Source of the DNA: Sphingobacterium siyangense
Lineage (GTDB): Bacteria > Bacteroidota > Bacteroidia > Sphingobacteriales > Sphingobacteriaceae
NCBI RefSeq assembly: GCF_007830445.1
Contig: NZ_VLKR01000009.1
Location: 1-64,000 of the forward strand
Length of the DNA: 64,000 nucleotides
Direction: 5' to 3'
The position numbers and the translations under genes were made by a program. The notes beneath the pieces were generated by a model. It searched no databases and was not told where the DNA came from. It was given only the letters and a program-made list of their open reading frames with translations. Shown here piece by piece: positions 15,912 through 25,569 of this stretch (within the stretch, counting starts at the first letter, position 1; each line of letters opens with the position of its first letter).

Positions 15912-18374
15912 CTATAATTCTACTTTACCCATTAACGGGTCTGTCTTACTTGATTTACCAGTCTCTATATGTCCAGCATAGCGGAATTTGACCGCATGAT
16001 CTTCTGAACACGTTATTTCGATATCATACCAACCTTCACTCTTGCTGCAATCGATTTCAACCAAAGCAGGATCATCCTTGCGCATTGCTTTCGCATGGAA
16101 AAGATCATAGGAACAGTCTTTAAGAAATAAATCCCAATTTAGCGACTCTGATTGTACACAAAGAATAGGCTTTCCAGCAACTACTTTCGTATACACATCA
16201 ATAGCTGGAATATGCGACTTTGCGCCTTCAATCGCACGATAGAAACCATTAGGGCCATGCAATGCAAATGATATGTACTCTCCTACAATTTTATCGAGTT
16301 CCCATTCATACGCTAATTGATCCCCTTCCCGTACCGTAAAATTCCAAACTTTACCCGCCGCATGGCCATCATACGCCACATAGGAAATAACATGATAAGG
16401 CAGACCCGCTCCCGCTTTAGCTGTATTGAGCCTTCTTTCCAAGGTTGAGCTGATGGAAAGCATCGTTGGTGTATGCTGTACTTTTAGCTGCAATTCATAA
16501 GGTAAAGCACAAGCATCCTTCCATCCCTGCTCTTGCATCTGCATAGCTGCATGATACTGACCTGTCGATTTGATTTCCTCCAGTTTTTGGCTGTCGATTT
16601 TCACAAAATCTGTTGGGAGCTTTTTATTCCTGGCGGAGAATATACGTTCAACATACCCGTCTCTGTCTACCGGATTAAGCCTTGTTTTGGAAATGTTATC
16701 TACAGGACGAAAAGACGTTGTTAAGTCGCCACAGACCATTCTTCGCCATTGACTGATGTTTTCTTCCCGTATCACCTTACCCGTTTTCTTCTCCAAAAAA
16801 TGTTCTAAAAATTGAAGACAGGAGGTGTGGTCAAAAACTTCGGAATTGACCCAACCACCCTTAGACCAGGGTGAAGCTATCACCATTGGTACGCGATAGC
16901 CCAAACCAATAGGACTTTCAAAACTTACATGATTACTATTTTTCCTTTTTCGCTCCTGTTCTAGCGTAACATATTCATCCGAAGTGTCGATTTCTGACAC
17001 GGCACCCTGATCTTTGTTCGTGCTCAATGGCGGAACAAAAGGAGCGATATGGTCAAAATATCCATCATTTTCGTCATAAGTTAAGATGAAAATTGTCTTT
17101 TTCCAAACCTCAGGGTCTTTGGTCAATATATCGAGGACTTCGGATACGTACCATGCCCCATACCAAGGTGAGCCCGGATGATCCGAAAAACGACAAGGTG
17201 CCACTAACCACGACACTGTAGGTAATTGGCGATCTTCAACATCTTTTCTAAACTGATAAAAAACATCTCCGGCTGGCACCTCAACTTCCTGCCGCTTTCC
17301 ACCTTCTTTATAACTTAATTTATCAAGTTTGTGAAAGTTGGGATCAGCTAGATTAGTCACAAATGCATTGTGATGGATATCTTTTTCGAACTGGGATAGC
17401 TTTTCAAAATTCTCGGGCGTATAATGAATGACATCCCTTTTCAAATCCTCCAATTCCGCTTTGGCTTTGTGCAGCAATTCTTCTTTTGGATTTGTTTCCA
17501 AAAATTTATGCAGCTCTTTTACCCGTTCTTTCATCCACTGATAATGTGCCAAATGATATCTTACACCATATTGTTGGTGAAACTCCAGGTTGTTATCTGT
17601 AAAATTGGCCAACCAATCTTCCTCTTCTCCTTTAAAGCCTACTGGTAAACTTAGTTCATTTTGATAAACTTTCCACGAGACCCCTGCTTTTTGCAGTCGT
17701 TCAGGATAGGTTTTCCATTTGACATCCTTGTAGTTGATCTGACCATTGTCTACATGCGCAACAGATTCGGGATTACGGGGTTCTTCGCGCACTGTACCAG
17801 TCCAAAAATACGATCGATTAGCGCTCGTTCCCGTCAGTGAAGAACAAAAATGCTGGTCACAAATTGTAAATGCATCTGCAAAAGCATAATAAAAAGGAAT
17901 ATCCGCACGGTTATAATAACCCATTGTTAAAGGCATAGCCTTATATTCTGAATTGCCAGAGCTCTTTGCTTCCAACCAATTATCCATTTTCCCGTCATGA
18001 CGAGCAGCAACCATATCACGCCAACCATGCGGAAGCGACCCCATCCAAGTCGATTTACTATTGACGATATCTAAATGGAAAGGTGCAAAATATGCACCTT
18101 CCTTATTTCCTTGTATCCATACAGGTAGGCCATTCGGCAATTTCATCGCGCGGGGATCGTTAAAGCCACGTACACCCTTCAAAGTTCCAAAACAGTGGTC
18201 AAACGATCTGTTTTCCTGCATCAAAAAGACAACATGTTCGGCATCCAAAAAAGTTGATCCTTTTGGAGCTTCAATCGCCAAGGCTTTTTGTATTGATTCA
18301 GGCAGCCAGTTTATGGCGACTGTACTCCCTGCCAGCATGGCTGCTTTTTTTAAAAATACCCTCCTTGAATCCAT
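15912..18374 (-). CDS. plcN: Phosphocholine-specific phospholipase C
   Basis: An 820-residue secreted enzyme that splits phosphatidylcholine or sphingomyelin into a lipid and a phosphorylated headgroup. The N-terminus MDSRRVFLKKAAMLAG is a twin-arginine signal. The catalytic phosphoesterase domain (about 45-560) begins with the hallmark HVVFLMQENRSFDHCFG and includes TYDENDGYFDH and SDHPGSPWYGAWY. Two C-terminal beta domains (DUF756 type) complete the family layout. The ATG overlaps the SusD stop by one base (TAATG), so it is translationally coupled to the importer pair. The gene symbol rests on family resemblance. Whether it prefers choline or ethanolamine lipids cannot be told. Confidence 0.9.
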   Translation of the reverse strand: MDSRRVFLKKAAMLAGSTVAINWLPESIQKALAIEAPKGSTFLDAEHVVFLMQENRSFDHCFGTLKGVRGFNDPRAMKLPNGLPVWIQGNKEGAYFAPFHLDIVNSKSTWMGSLPHGWRDMVAARHDGKMDNWLEAKSSGNSEYKAMPLTMGYYNRADIPFYYAFADAFTICDQHFCSSLTGTSANRSYFWTGTVREEPRNPESVAHVDNGQINYKDVKWKTYPERLQKAGVSWKVYQNELSLPVGFKGEEEDWLANFTDNNLEFHQQYGVRYHLAHYQWMKERVKELHKFLETNPKEELLHKAKAELEDLKRDVIHYTPENFEKLSQFEKDIHHNAFVTNLADPNFHKLDKLSYKEGGKRQEVEVPAGDVFYQFRKDVEDRQLPTVSWLVAPCRFSDHPGSPWYGAWYVSEVLDILTKDPEVWKKTIFILTYDENDGYFDHIAPFVPPLSTNKDQGAVSEIDTSDEYVTLEQERKRKNSNHVSFESPIGLGYRVPMVIASPWSKGGWVNSEVFDHTSCLQFLEHFLEKKTGKVIREENISQWRRMVCGDLTTSFRPVDNISKTRLNPVDRDGYVERIFSARNKKLPTDFVKIDSQKLEEIKSTGQYHAAMQMQEQGWKDACALPYELQLKVQHTPTMLSISSTLERRLNTAKAGAGLPYHVISYVAYDGHAAGKVWNFTVREGDQLAYEWELDKIVGEYISFALHGPNGFYRAIEGAKSHIPAIDVYTKVVAGKPILCVQSESLNWDLFLKDCSYDLFHAKAMRKDDPALVEIDCSKSEGWYDIEITCSEDHAVKFRYAGHIETGKSSKTDPLMGKVEL

Positions 18375-19867
18375 TATTTTAACCACCAAGTCTGTAAATT
18401 AATATTGTCATTTCCGCCAAATTGTAATTTGATCGCATCAGATACATTCGCCGTATTATTATTGTACTCATCTTGAGGATACATCCAGCGATAGGCTGTT
18501 TTCACATTCGCCGATTTACGGAAACTCGGATATCCCGTGCGCAAATGATCAAAATAAGCCGAGTATCCCCCCTGATGAAATGAGCGCAGGTATTTCTGCA
18601 TCAAGATACGTTCGAGCTTTTGCTCATTGGAGCTAGCTCCGTCAAGACTTACCGAATTTTGTTCAAGATATTTGGCCGCTTGTGCTTCATTTGTATAAGT
18701 TCCCAAATTTTTCGCATACTTTTCATAAAATTTGAACGATGCCTGTACTCCTTTGGTATACGTTGCATTGAGATCGCCCGTTATCCAACCTTTCAAAATG
18801 GCTTCAGCCAAAATAAACTGCATCTCCGAACAGCCCAATAAGACCAATGGCTCAGCTGTGGGATCTTGATAAAATCGTTCGTGGACTTTCGATAATTTAC
18901 CTAATACGGCTTTTGCATTCACCTGTGCATAAGGAACAATCGGATCTCCGCCTTCATAAGCCGTAAAGTCATTAATCGCTTTACCCGCTTCTTTACCCAG
19001 TCTTGTTTGTGTAGCGACGACAAATAACCGCGGATCTTTCAGGTCCTGCAATCGTTGGATAAAAGTGGAATCCATATACATTCCCGATCCATAACCGCTA
19101 GAGTTAAATTCAGGATAGCGATTACCCTCTTGATTCAAAAAGATGAGTTGCCCATCTTCAGCACCACTAACATCAGTGATTCTAGACTCATTGGTAAATA
19201 TTTTTGAAAATTCTGTTGCTGCATTAAATGGAAGATCAGTCGTTTTCTTCGAAAGCGTCAATAATACTTTTAGGCGAAATGAATTGACTAACTTGTTCCA
19301 ATTGCCACTATTTCCACCATAAATAATATCCCCATTTATGGTGTTATTGTTCTTCTTCAGAATAATACTTGCTTCCTCGAGCTCCTTCAATACACCCACC
19401 AAAACGTCTTTCTGTGTATCGTATTTCGGCGCAAAAATTGCCGAATTTTCACCCTTTGCTGCTTCTGAATAAGGGACATCACCAAACGTTAAGGTAAGAT
19501 TATAAAAATAATACGCACGGAAAAATTTTGCTAATGCCAAATAACTTTCAGCGCCAATACGTTCAGCTTCTTCCGTCATCTTGGTAATATTGCGAAGATT
19601 ACCATATTGCTCAAAGCTTCCCCTTTGCCAATTATAAATTTGATTCGCATTTTCACCATCTGTTTGCACAATCATTTTCAAGGCATATAGTGGTGAGGTA
19701 CCATGCCAGGTCCGAAAAGCATCCCATTCTACCTTCGTCAATAAAGCTTGCGGGTGGGTTGTTGTCGCTTCATTTGGATTAACATTTACTTCAGTCAATT
19801 TCTGACAAGAAGTCATGATTGAAAGAGAAAATAATCCAAGAAATATATGTTTATTAAATAATTTCAT
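18374..19867 (-). CDS. SusD/RagB-like lipoprotein (SusD-like 2 type)
   Basis: A 497-residue outer-surface lipoprotein (signal with lipobox IMTSC) of the SusD-like_2 type, marked by TEVNVNPNEAT near the N-terminus, TPR-like helices (YLALAKFFRAYYFYNLTLTFGDVPYSEA) and the end segment TAYRWMYPQDEYNNN. It would cap the SusC channel next to it and capture the nutrient. The gene follows susC by 12 bases and overlaps the phospholipase start by one base. Confidence 0.9.
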   Translation of the reverse strand: MKLFNKHIFLGLFSLSIMTSCQKLTEVNVNPNEATTTHPQALLTKVEWDAFRTWHGTSPLYALKMIVQTDGENANQIYNWQRGSFEQYGNLRNITKMTEEAERIGAESYLALAKFFRAYYFYNLTLTFGDVPYSEAAKGENSAIFAPKYDTQKDVLVGVLKELEEASIILKKNNNTINGDIIYGGNSGNWNKLVNSFRLKVLLTLSKKTTDLPFNAATEFSKIFTNESRITDVSGAEDGQLIFLNQEGNRYPEFNSSGYGSGMYMDSTFIQRLQDLKDPRLFVVATQTRLGKEAGKAINDFTAYEGGDPIVPYAQVNAKAVLGKLSKVHERFYQDPTAEPLVLLGCSEMQFILAEAILKGWITGDLNATYTKGVQASFKFYEKYAKNLGTYTNEAQAAKYLEQNSVSLDGASSNEQKLERILMQKYLRSFHQGGYSAYFDHLRTGYPSFRKSANVKTAYRWMYPQDEYNNNTANVSDAIKLQFGGNDNINLQTWWLK

Positions 19868-19879
19868 CGTACTACGTTA

Positions 19880-22800
19880 TTAAAACTTAAAATCTAGAGA
19901 AAAACCAATATATCGCGTGGAAGGATCTTGTAAGTTTCCATCGTTCCCAACACCAAAATCAGGATCGATATAAGGTACTTTCTTCCACATAGCCAAATTA
20001 TAGCCAAATAGTGATGCATTTAAGGCCGTAAGCTGTTTTAATTTAAACACCTTATTGACATCATAACCTACCGAAAGTCTACGCAGTTTTACAAATGATC
20101 GATCAAACACATTGGCAAACAGTTTACTCTCAGACTCTGTAACTCTGGCCTGGTAAGGATAATTTTGACTCCAAGCCTGCCAATCAACAGCTTTTGTATT
20201 ACTTGTATACGTTCGGGTATCTGAAGTAATATTACCGTTCACGTCGCGGGTAAGCTCACCCCCTGTTACGATCACCCCATCTGGTACAAAAACTGGTTTC
20301 CCTGCATCATATTGTTCCTGACGATATAAGACCGAAGAAGGATGCTTTCCACCCCACCACATTTTTTCTATGGTTGTCGAATTCATCACGCCGCCAATAG
20401 ATCCGTCGAAATCAAGATTTACCTGAAATCCCTTAAATTTGAACTGGTTTGCAAAACCAAATTGCCAGTCCGGTTGAAAGTAACCTAAATACTGTGGAAA
20501 TGGATTTTTGGTCGGCATACCCGTATTCGGATTCAAGATAACCTTACCATCAGCCGATTTTTCCCAGACAGTACCATAATAGCTGTCTGCACGATCGCCT
20601 TTTTTAAGATTACCGTATTTCGCTTGGTTATTGTAAATTTCTTCCAAACGCTGAATTGCACGAGACCAGTTAACAGTAGACGTCCACGAAAATTGTTCAT
20701 TTTTAATTATATTCCCTGTCAAAGAAATCTCCAATCCTTTTGTACGGTATTTATTTCCATTTACTTTACGCGAAGTAAAAGCGGATGCTTGGGAAATACT
20801 CAAATCGATGATCTGATTTTTATCAACAACATTATAGTACGTTACATCAGCCGAAAGCCTATTTTTAAAGAAAGCCATAGAAGCACCAATTTCTAAGGAA
20901 ATGGACTGCTGCGGAAGGATATCAGGATTAATAATACCTACAGGATAGGTTACTGATGGCGTCGAACCATAGGTAACATCTTTTTTATAAGTCGCAGCAA
21001 TGCTATAAGGATCCAGATCAGAAGATACTGATGCCCAGGAACTGTACAATTTAACAAAGTCAATTTGCGCTGGCAGTTTAAAATAATCGGAGATAACACT
21101 ACTTAGTGAAACCGATGGATAAAAGAATGACTGATTTGCCTTTGATAATGTGGATGACCAGTCATTTCTTCCTGAAAAATTCAGATAGGTCGACTTAAAC
21201 ACATTTAAGTTTACCGACGCATAAGCACTTCGGATTATTTTCTCAGTTGTTGTATTTGTTGCCTTAACTGGACCTTGGGTATTGCCTAAGTTGTAGACAA
21301 ATGGTACAACTAAACCATCAGTAGTTTGATAAAGCTCACGATAATCTCTTTTGAAAGTGGAAGATCCCGCATTAACGGTTACACCGAAATTATCAGACAA
21401 CTGCTTAATATAGGTTGCTAAGACGTCCGCATCAAAATTGAGCTGCTTGCTATCCCAGTTTTTATAATCCCCATTCCGTGAATCGCCATAATTCATATAA
21501 GACTTAGGACTCTGCATGTCCTGGAATAGATTTTTTTGTCTTGCTGCAGCACGACCTTTGATGGTAAATTCAGGTGAAATACGCCAAGTTAAAGCAGTCT
21601 GCCCGGCCAAAATATCCTGATCGTATACTTGGTTCAACTCATTAGCTGCAAAATAAGGGTTGTTGTACCAAGCATAGTTATAGTTTGCTTGACGATAGCC
21701 TTCCTGTCCCGGAATATAGAGGTGATCCTTTAATTCCTGTCCATTTACATCATTTCCCATCCACAACAAAATCGTATACATATGATTTTTAGGTCCATAT
21801 CCATACCTTGGATAATTTGGAGATTTCACTTTGTTATAGGATAAGTTAAGATCTAATTGTACCTCAGGAGTAAAACGGTAAGAGGTATTCAAATTTAATC
21901 CACCTGTAGAAAGCTTTGTATTGGGCACCTGACCTTTTTGATAGGCATATTTTCCTGTTCCAAATATGCTTACCTTTTCCGAACGATACGATAATGTCGC
22001 ATTATTCTCGGTAATCAGTCCAGTTCCAAGGAAATCCTCTAAATTGTTATGTGCGCCCCAATCAATCGGCACTCTTTCATAACGTGACTTATCATTATAC
22101 TTGGTTCCACTCACATCACCCCACCAAGGAATCACTTCACCAGTTTGCTTATCACGAATCGGACTGTTCCATTGTGCCACCTTTATTCCGGAGTTCAATT
22201 TGGGTCCCCATGTCATATCTCCATCTGAAATCCCCCCATCAGCACCATCCCAAAACTCATATTTACCGTTGGATCCACTTCCGAACTCCTTCTGCGATTC
22301 AGGAAAAACTGTAAATCCAGCAGAAAACATATTACTGGTTCCAACCGAAAACTCCAGCCTATCGCTTTTTGCACTTTTGGTTGTAATTAAGATCGCGCCA
22401 TTTTTACCGCGTGATCCATATAAAGATGAAGCGGCTGTTCCTTTCAGTACATTGATATTCTCTATGTTTTGACTGGACATGTCGTAAAAATCAGATTCTA
22501 CAGGAATACCATCTACGACAATAAGTGGGCTCTTACCACGCAATTGAAAAGATGGTGCCTGAAAAATCCCCGTTGGATTATTAACGATAAGACCAGATAC
22601 TTGTCCCGTTAGCGCTGTACCAATATTCATTGTTTTAGACTCTTTAAGTACGTCTAATTTAACTTCTTGAGTAGCGTAACCAATTTGCTTCTTTTGTTGC
22701 TTGATACCAATTGCCGTGACAACAACCTCATCCAACTTTGAATCATCCTTTTCCAAAACCACCACAAGATCCCCATCTGTAGCAGTTATTGTAGCTGTTT

Positions 22801-23101
22801 TATATCCTAAAGAAGAAACACGGATTTGGTCGCCAACCTGACCTTTCAGATTGAATTTACCATTAAACTCTGTACGCGTACTCTGTTTGCTGGTTTCATT
22901 GATGATCGTGCCGCCGTCAATAGGTTTGCCGTCCTGATCCTTAACAATCCCTTTAATAATAGCTTGATCGGCAATTTCGAGCTTGGTAGTTTCATTCGCA
23001 AAGTTTGCCCATACGCTATCGACATGTGCCGCATTCAGCAATGCAATAGCTAAGGTCACCTGAGCTGTTTTCCTAAATTGAGGTAGTTTAATAGGTTTCA
23101 T
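19880..23101 (-). CDS. SusC/RagA-family TonB-dependent outer-membrane transporter
   Basis: A 1073-residue TonB-dependent receptor. In order: a signal peptide (to about 32), a carboxypeptidase-like regulatory domain (about 48-115), a plug (TAIGIKQQKKQIGYATQEV, IVVDGIPVESDFYD, GTAASSLYGSRGKNGAILI), then a 22-strand barrel ending ...RYIGFSLDFKF with the usual terminal Phe. It imports a ligand captured by the partner SusD. Coupling to phospholipase C suggests phospholipid-derived material such as glycerophospho- or phosphocholine compounds (inference). An 11-bp inverted repeat covers the start codon. Confidence 0.92.
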   Translation of the reverse strand: MKPIKLPQFRKTAQVTLAIALLNAAHVDSVWANFANETTKLEIADQAIIKGIVKDQDGKPIDGGTIINETSKQSTRTEFNGKFNLKGQVGDQIRVSSLGYKTATITATDGDLVVVLEKDDSKLDEVVVTAIGIKQQKKQIGYATQEVKLDVLKESKTMNIGTALTGQVSGLIVNNPTGIFQAPSFQLRGKSPLIVVDGIPVESDFYDMSSQNIENINVLKGTAASSLYGSRGKNGAILITTKSAKSDRLEFSVGTSNMFSAGFTVFPESQKEFGSGSNGKYEFWDGADGGISDGDMTWGPKLNSGIKVAQWNSPIRDKQTGEVIPWWGDVSGTKYNDKSRYERVPIDWGAHNNLEDFLGTGLITENNATLSYRSEKVSIFGTGKYAYQKGQVPNTKLSTGGLNLNTSYRFTPEVQLDLNLSYNKVKSPNYPRYGYGPKNHMYTILLWMGNDVNGQELKDHLYIPGQEGYRQANYNYAWYNNPYFAANELNQVYDQDILAGQTALTWRISPEFTIKGRAAARQKNLFQDMQSPKSYMNYGDSRNGDYKNWDSKQLNFDADVLATYIKQLSDNFGVTVNAGSSTFKRDYRELYQTTDGLVVPFVYNLGNTQGPVKATNTTTEKIIRSAYASVNLNVFKSTYLNFSGRNDWSSTLSKANQSFFYPSVSLSSVISDYFKLPAQIDFVKLYSSWASVSSDLDPYSIAATYKKDVTYGSTPSVTYPVGIINPDILPQQSISLEIGASMAFFKNRLSADVTYYNVVDKNQIIDLSISQASAFTSRKVNGNKYRTKGLEISLTGNIIKNEQFSWTSTVNWSRAIQRLEEIYNNQAKYGNLKKGDRADSYYGTVWEKSADGKVILNPNTGMPTKNPFPQYLGYFQPDWQFGFANQFKFKGFQVNLDFDGSIGGVMNSTTIEKMWWGGKHPSSVLYRQEQYDAGKPVFVPDGVIVTGGELTRDVNGNITSDTRTYTSNTKAVDWQAWSQNYPYQARVTESESKLFANVFDRSFVKLRRLSVGYDVNKVFKLKQLTALNASLFGYNLAMWKKVPYIDPDFGVGNDGNLQDPSTRYIGFSLDFKF

Positions 23102-23135
23102 TATTTTGAATTTTGCCCAAAAAAATGAAACCTAT
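23091..23135 (-). promoter_or_regulatory. Inverted repeat that pairs the susC start codon with its leader
   Basis: In the mRNA sense the leader has ATAGGTTTCAT (23135-23125) and the coding start is ATGAAACCTAT (23101-23091). These are perfect 11-base complements with a 23-base loop. If it folds, the start codon and first codons are sequestered. It may control translation, or be an operator, or be chance. Confidence 0.45.
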
Positions 23136-23219
23136 ATTACTAGAAGATGAGTAGTATATTAACAATGCAATCTTAAAGATTGCTTAACTTAACATTAACA
23201 TCGTTCGCGCTGCAATGTC

Positions 23220-24569
23220 TTATACATCAACTTGCATATTGAGCTTCCGCGTGCTTCGTCGAACCGCATAGATGACTATAATGAAAATAATCCAATCTAT
23301 CGCCGCGCTCGCTACGTAAATGCTGTGTACACCAAAATATTTTGGCGCAATAATTAAGATAGGAATATAAAATACAACCTGTCGCAATACACTGATAAAA
23401 GTCGCAGGCTTGGCATGATCAATGGAAGGAAACCACACCATCGCCATAAAAATAAATGGAAGAACCAATAAAACACTCATGTAAATTCTGAAATCCATTA
23501 GCTGCTGTATTGAAAAAATCGCTTCTGGTATCAGTATCGATATCACAGCAACGGGATGAAGCATCACCAGCAACCAGAACGGAAGCAGAATCAGCAGCCC
23601 AGTAATGGCAAATAAACGGTACGAATTGATACTTCTCGTATACTGCCCAGCACCATAGTTCATCCCCGTTACAGGCTGCAAAGCCCGCATAAGCCCCCAT
23701 AGTGGGGTATTTAATAAAATATAAAGCCGATTGACCGCCGTAAAAAACGTAATATCCATATCATTTCCGTAATTGGCCAATGCGTTGAAGACAACAATAT
23801 TCTGGATTACAATCATGACCATCATAATAAACCCGGGCATTCCTAATGAAAGCGTTTCTTTTAAAATCGATAAATCCCAAGATAAAGACCAAAACTTTGT
23901 TTTGAACGAAGCCTTTCCCCCGGCGTAATACCATACACCTAAAAATGTGTAGATGATCATCGATATATTGGTTGCCCAAGCTGCCCCTGATACACCCCAA
24001 CCAAAGTGTTCTATAAAAACCGGTTTAAGTAAGACATCAACAAGCAATCCAATTGCAATCATCCAGGCCGCAGTTTTCATAAGACCCTCTGCACGAATAA
24101 TCATGTTGAGGGCCAAACCATAAATCCAGAAAAAACTACCCAATATGGTTGTTCGAAAGTAATCCACCCCAAGAGCCAATATATCACCTCTACCACCCAT
24201 CATGTAGACCAATTTGTCGGCAAATGCATAGCAAGGGAGCGTAATTATAAGAGAGAAAATAATAGTCAAAAAATGCACCGTACCAAATGACCTATGTAAT
24301 TTCTCCTGTTGATCCCCACCTATCCAAATACTAATTGCCGCCCCCATACCTGTTCCGATCAGAGTACCAAAACCTTGTGCAAATTGGGCTAAAGGATAGG
24401 TTACACCGACAGCTGCCAACGCTGTATTGTTAATCAGATGACCAACAAAAATACCATCCAGAAAATTGTTCAGACCATACAGGACCATTGCAATCACGGC
24501 AGGCCACGACATCTGCCACATCACTCTACTTAACTTACCGTTTAAGATCAGTTGTTTCTGTTTCTCCAT
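23220..24569 (-). CDS. MATE-family multidrug efflux transporter
   Basis: A 449-residue polytopic protein with about twelve membrane helices in two similar halves. The first half has WPAVIAMVLYGLNNFLDGIFVGHL and ALAAVGVTYPLAQ, the second MPGFIMMVMIVIQNIVVFNAL and MRALQPVTGMNYGAGQY, all typical MATE segments. Such pumps export cationic compounds with Na+ or H+ exchange. It lies 15 bases after the siderophore-interacting protein and should be co-transcribed from the Fur-like promoter at about 25460, so it may export a siderophore or be expressed under iron limitation (inference). Confidence 0.9.
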   Translation of the reverse strand: MEKQKQLILNGKLSRVMWQMSWPAVIAMVLYGLNNFLDGIFVGHLINNTALAAVGVTYPLAQFAQGFGTLIGTGMGAAISIWIGGDQQEKLHRSFGTVHFLTIIFSLIITLPCYAFADKLVYMMGGRGDILALGVDYFRTTILGSFFWIYGLALNMIIRAEGLMKTAAWMIAIGLLVDVLLKPVFIEHFGWGVSGAAWATNISMIIYTFLGVWYYAGGKASFKTKFWSLSWDLSILKETLSLGMPGFIMMVMIVIQNIVVFNALANYGNDMDITFFTAVNRLYILLNTPLWGLMRALQPVTGMNYGAGQYTRSINSYRLFAITGLLILLPFWLLVMLHPVAVISILIPEAIFSIQQLMDFRIYMSVLLVLPFIFMAMVWFPSIDHAKPATFISVLRQVVFYIPILIIAPKYFGVHSIYVASAAIDWIIFIIVIYAVRRSTRKLNMQVDV

Positions 24570-24584
24570 AACCTATCGTAAACG

Positions 24585-25394
24585 TTAGGCCTGGATTTCT
24601 TCACTCTCACTACGGCGATCTGTAGCAGATTTATCTTCAGCAACTCCGGCTTTCCAATACGAATAAGCATAAAGCTCCTCTCTTCCCCAACCGAGATCCT
24701 TACGCAAATAATTGCGAATCTCCTTAACTGTCGAAAATTCAGCAGCTACATAAGCAAATTTATCCGCTACAGGCAAGGATCTGATCTTCACCAAATCCGC
24801 CAAAAGGCTACCTTCCTGTGGCGTATCATTATGTAACCAAATAAAATCAATAGCAGCCTTAGTCTTCAATTGCTGTATATCTTCGCTACCATGTACTTCA
24901 ATCATACAGATTCCCTTTGCCAAAGGTGGCAAATCTTCTAAGATTGCCCCCAGAACAGGAATTGCAGTTGCATCCCCAACAAGGAGATAGTTAGCTGCAA
25001 CTTCATATAGAGAGGTCTTACCTGCTTTCATTAGAATCCCAAGCACATCGCCAGGTTTTGCAGCCATAGCCCAAGCTGAAGCTGGCCCCTCATCACCATG
25101 GGCAACAAAATCAATCCATACCTCATTTCTATCAAGGTTGATACCGCGATGTGTATAAGTTCGAACTGTTGGCCTAATCGCCTCATCCATCGGCTTCCAC
25201 TGCCCTCGTTCATAATCAAATTCTGGAAAATAAATGCGATCTACATGCTTTGGCGGAATCAAGATCTTGTTATTGACTCCGACGGTCGTATTAGCGATTT
25301 GATCTACACCATCACCAGTCAAATAAACACGAATATAATGTGGCGTCAGGTATTCTTTTCTACTTACAGTCAGGGCGAGCTGTATTACTTTCAT
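24585..25394 (-). CDS. Siderophore-interacting protein (flavin ferric reductase, ViuB/SIP type)
   Basis: A 269-residue cytoplasmic flavoprotein that releases iron from imported ferric siderophores. The FAD-binding domain contains RTYTHRGI and FVAHGDEGPASAWA. The NAD(P)H-like domain contains YLLVGDATAIPVLGAIL, and the C-terminal YAYSYWKAG is characteristic. The ATG at 25394 is chosen because the reductase fold begins right after it; 25409 is an alternative. A TACCTTTG promoter box and a Fur-like palindrome lie directly upstream. A PchR-like AraC regulator is next to it. Confidence 0.92.
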   Translation of the reverse strand: MKVIQLALTVSRKEYLTPHYIRVYLTGDGVDQIANTTVGVNNKILIPPKHVDRIYFPEFDYERGQWKPMDEAIRPTVRTYTHRGINLDRNEVWIDFVAHGDEGPASAWAMAAKPGDVLGILMKAGKTSLYEVAANYLLVGDATAIPVLGAILEDLPPLAKGICMIEVHGSEDIQQLKTKAAIDFIWLHNDTPQEGSLLADLVKIRSLPVADKFAYVAAEFSTVKEIRNYLRKDLGWGREELYAYSYWKAGVAEDKSATDRRSESEEIQA

Positions 25395-25448
25395 TTCAGT
25401 TTTTCCCATGATTTTCTAATTACGTACATATTTGATCAAAAGACCATT

Positions 25449-25474
25449 ATTAAGAATCTTTCTAAACAAAGGTA
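25449..25474 (-). promoter_or_regulatory. Promoter with overlapping Fur-like palindrome
   Basis: On the minus strand TACCTTTG (25474-25467) is a perfect TAnnTTTG -7 element. It is followed by GTTTAGAAAGATTCTTAAT (25467-25449), a 19-bp Fur-like palindrome placed over the expected start of transcription, as expected for an iron-responsive repressor site. It matches the box at 26703-26721 at 16 of 19 positions. Confidence 0.6.
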
Positions 25475-25569
25475 GTTATTCGACTTTTATCAAACCCGAT
25501 TCATGCGCTATTAAAACTTCCGTAAGAAGGAATAAAAGGTCCGTAAAGTGTAAAAAAAACTATTCCACA

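Noticed and set aside
22051..22472. Long antisense ORFs inside susC and similar frames opposite phospholipase and fucosidase
   Set aside because: They are shadows of strongly supported genes on the other strand and show no family similarity.
23167..23183. Hairpin GCAATCT/AGATTGC as a terminator of the MATE gene
   Set aside because: It lies upstream of the MATE stop's transcript in the minus direction (between susC's start and MATE's end) with a 7-bp stem and no T-tract. The role is unclear.
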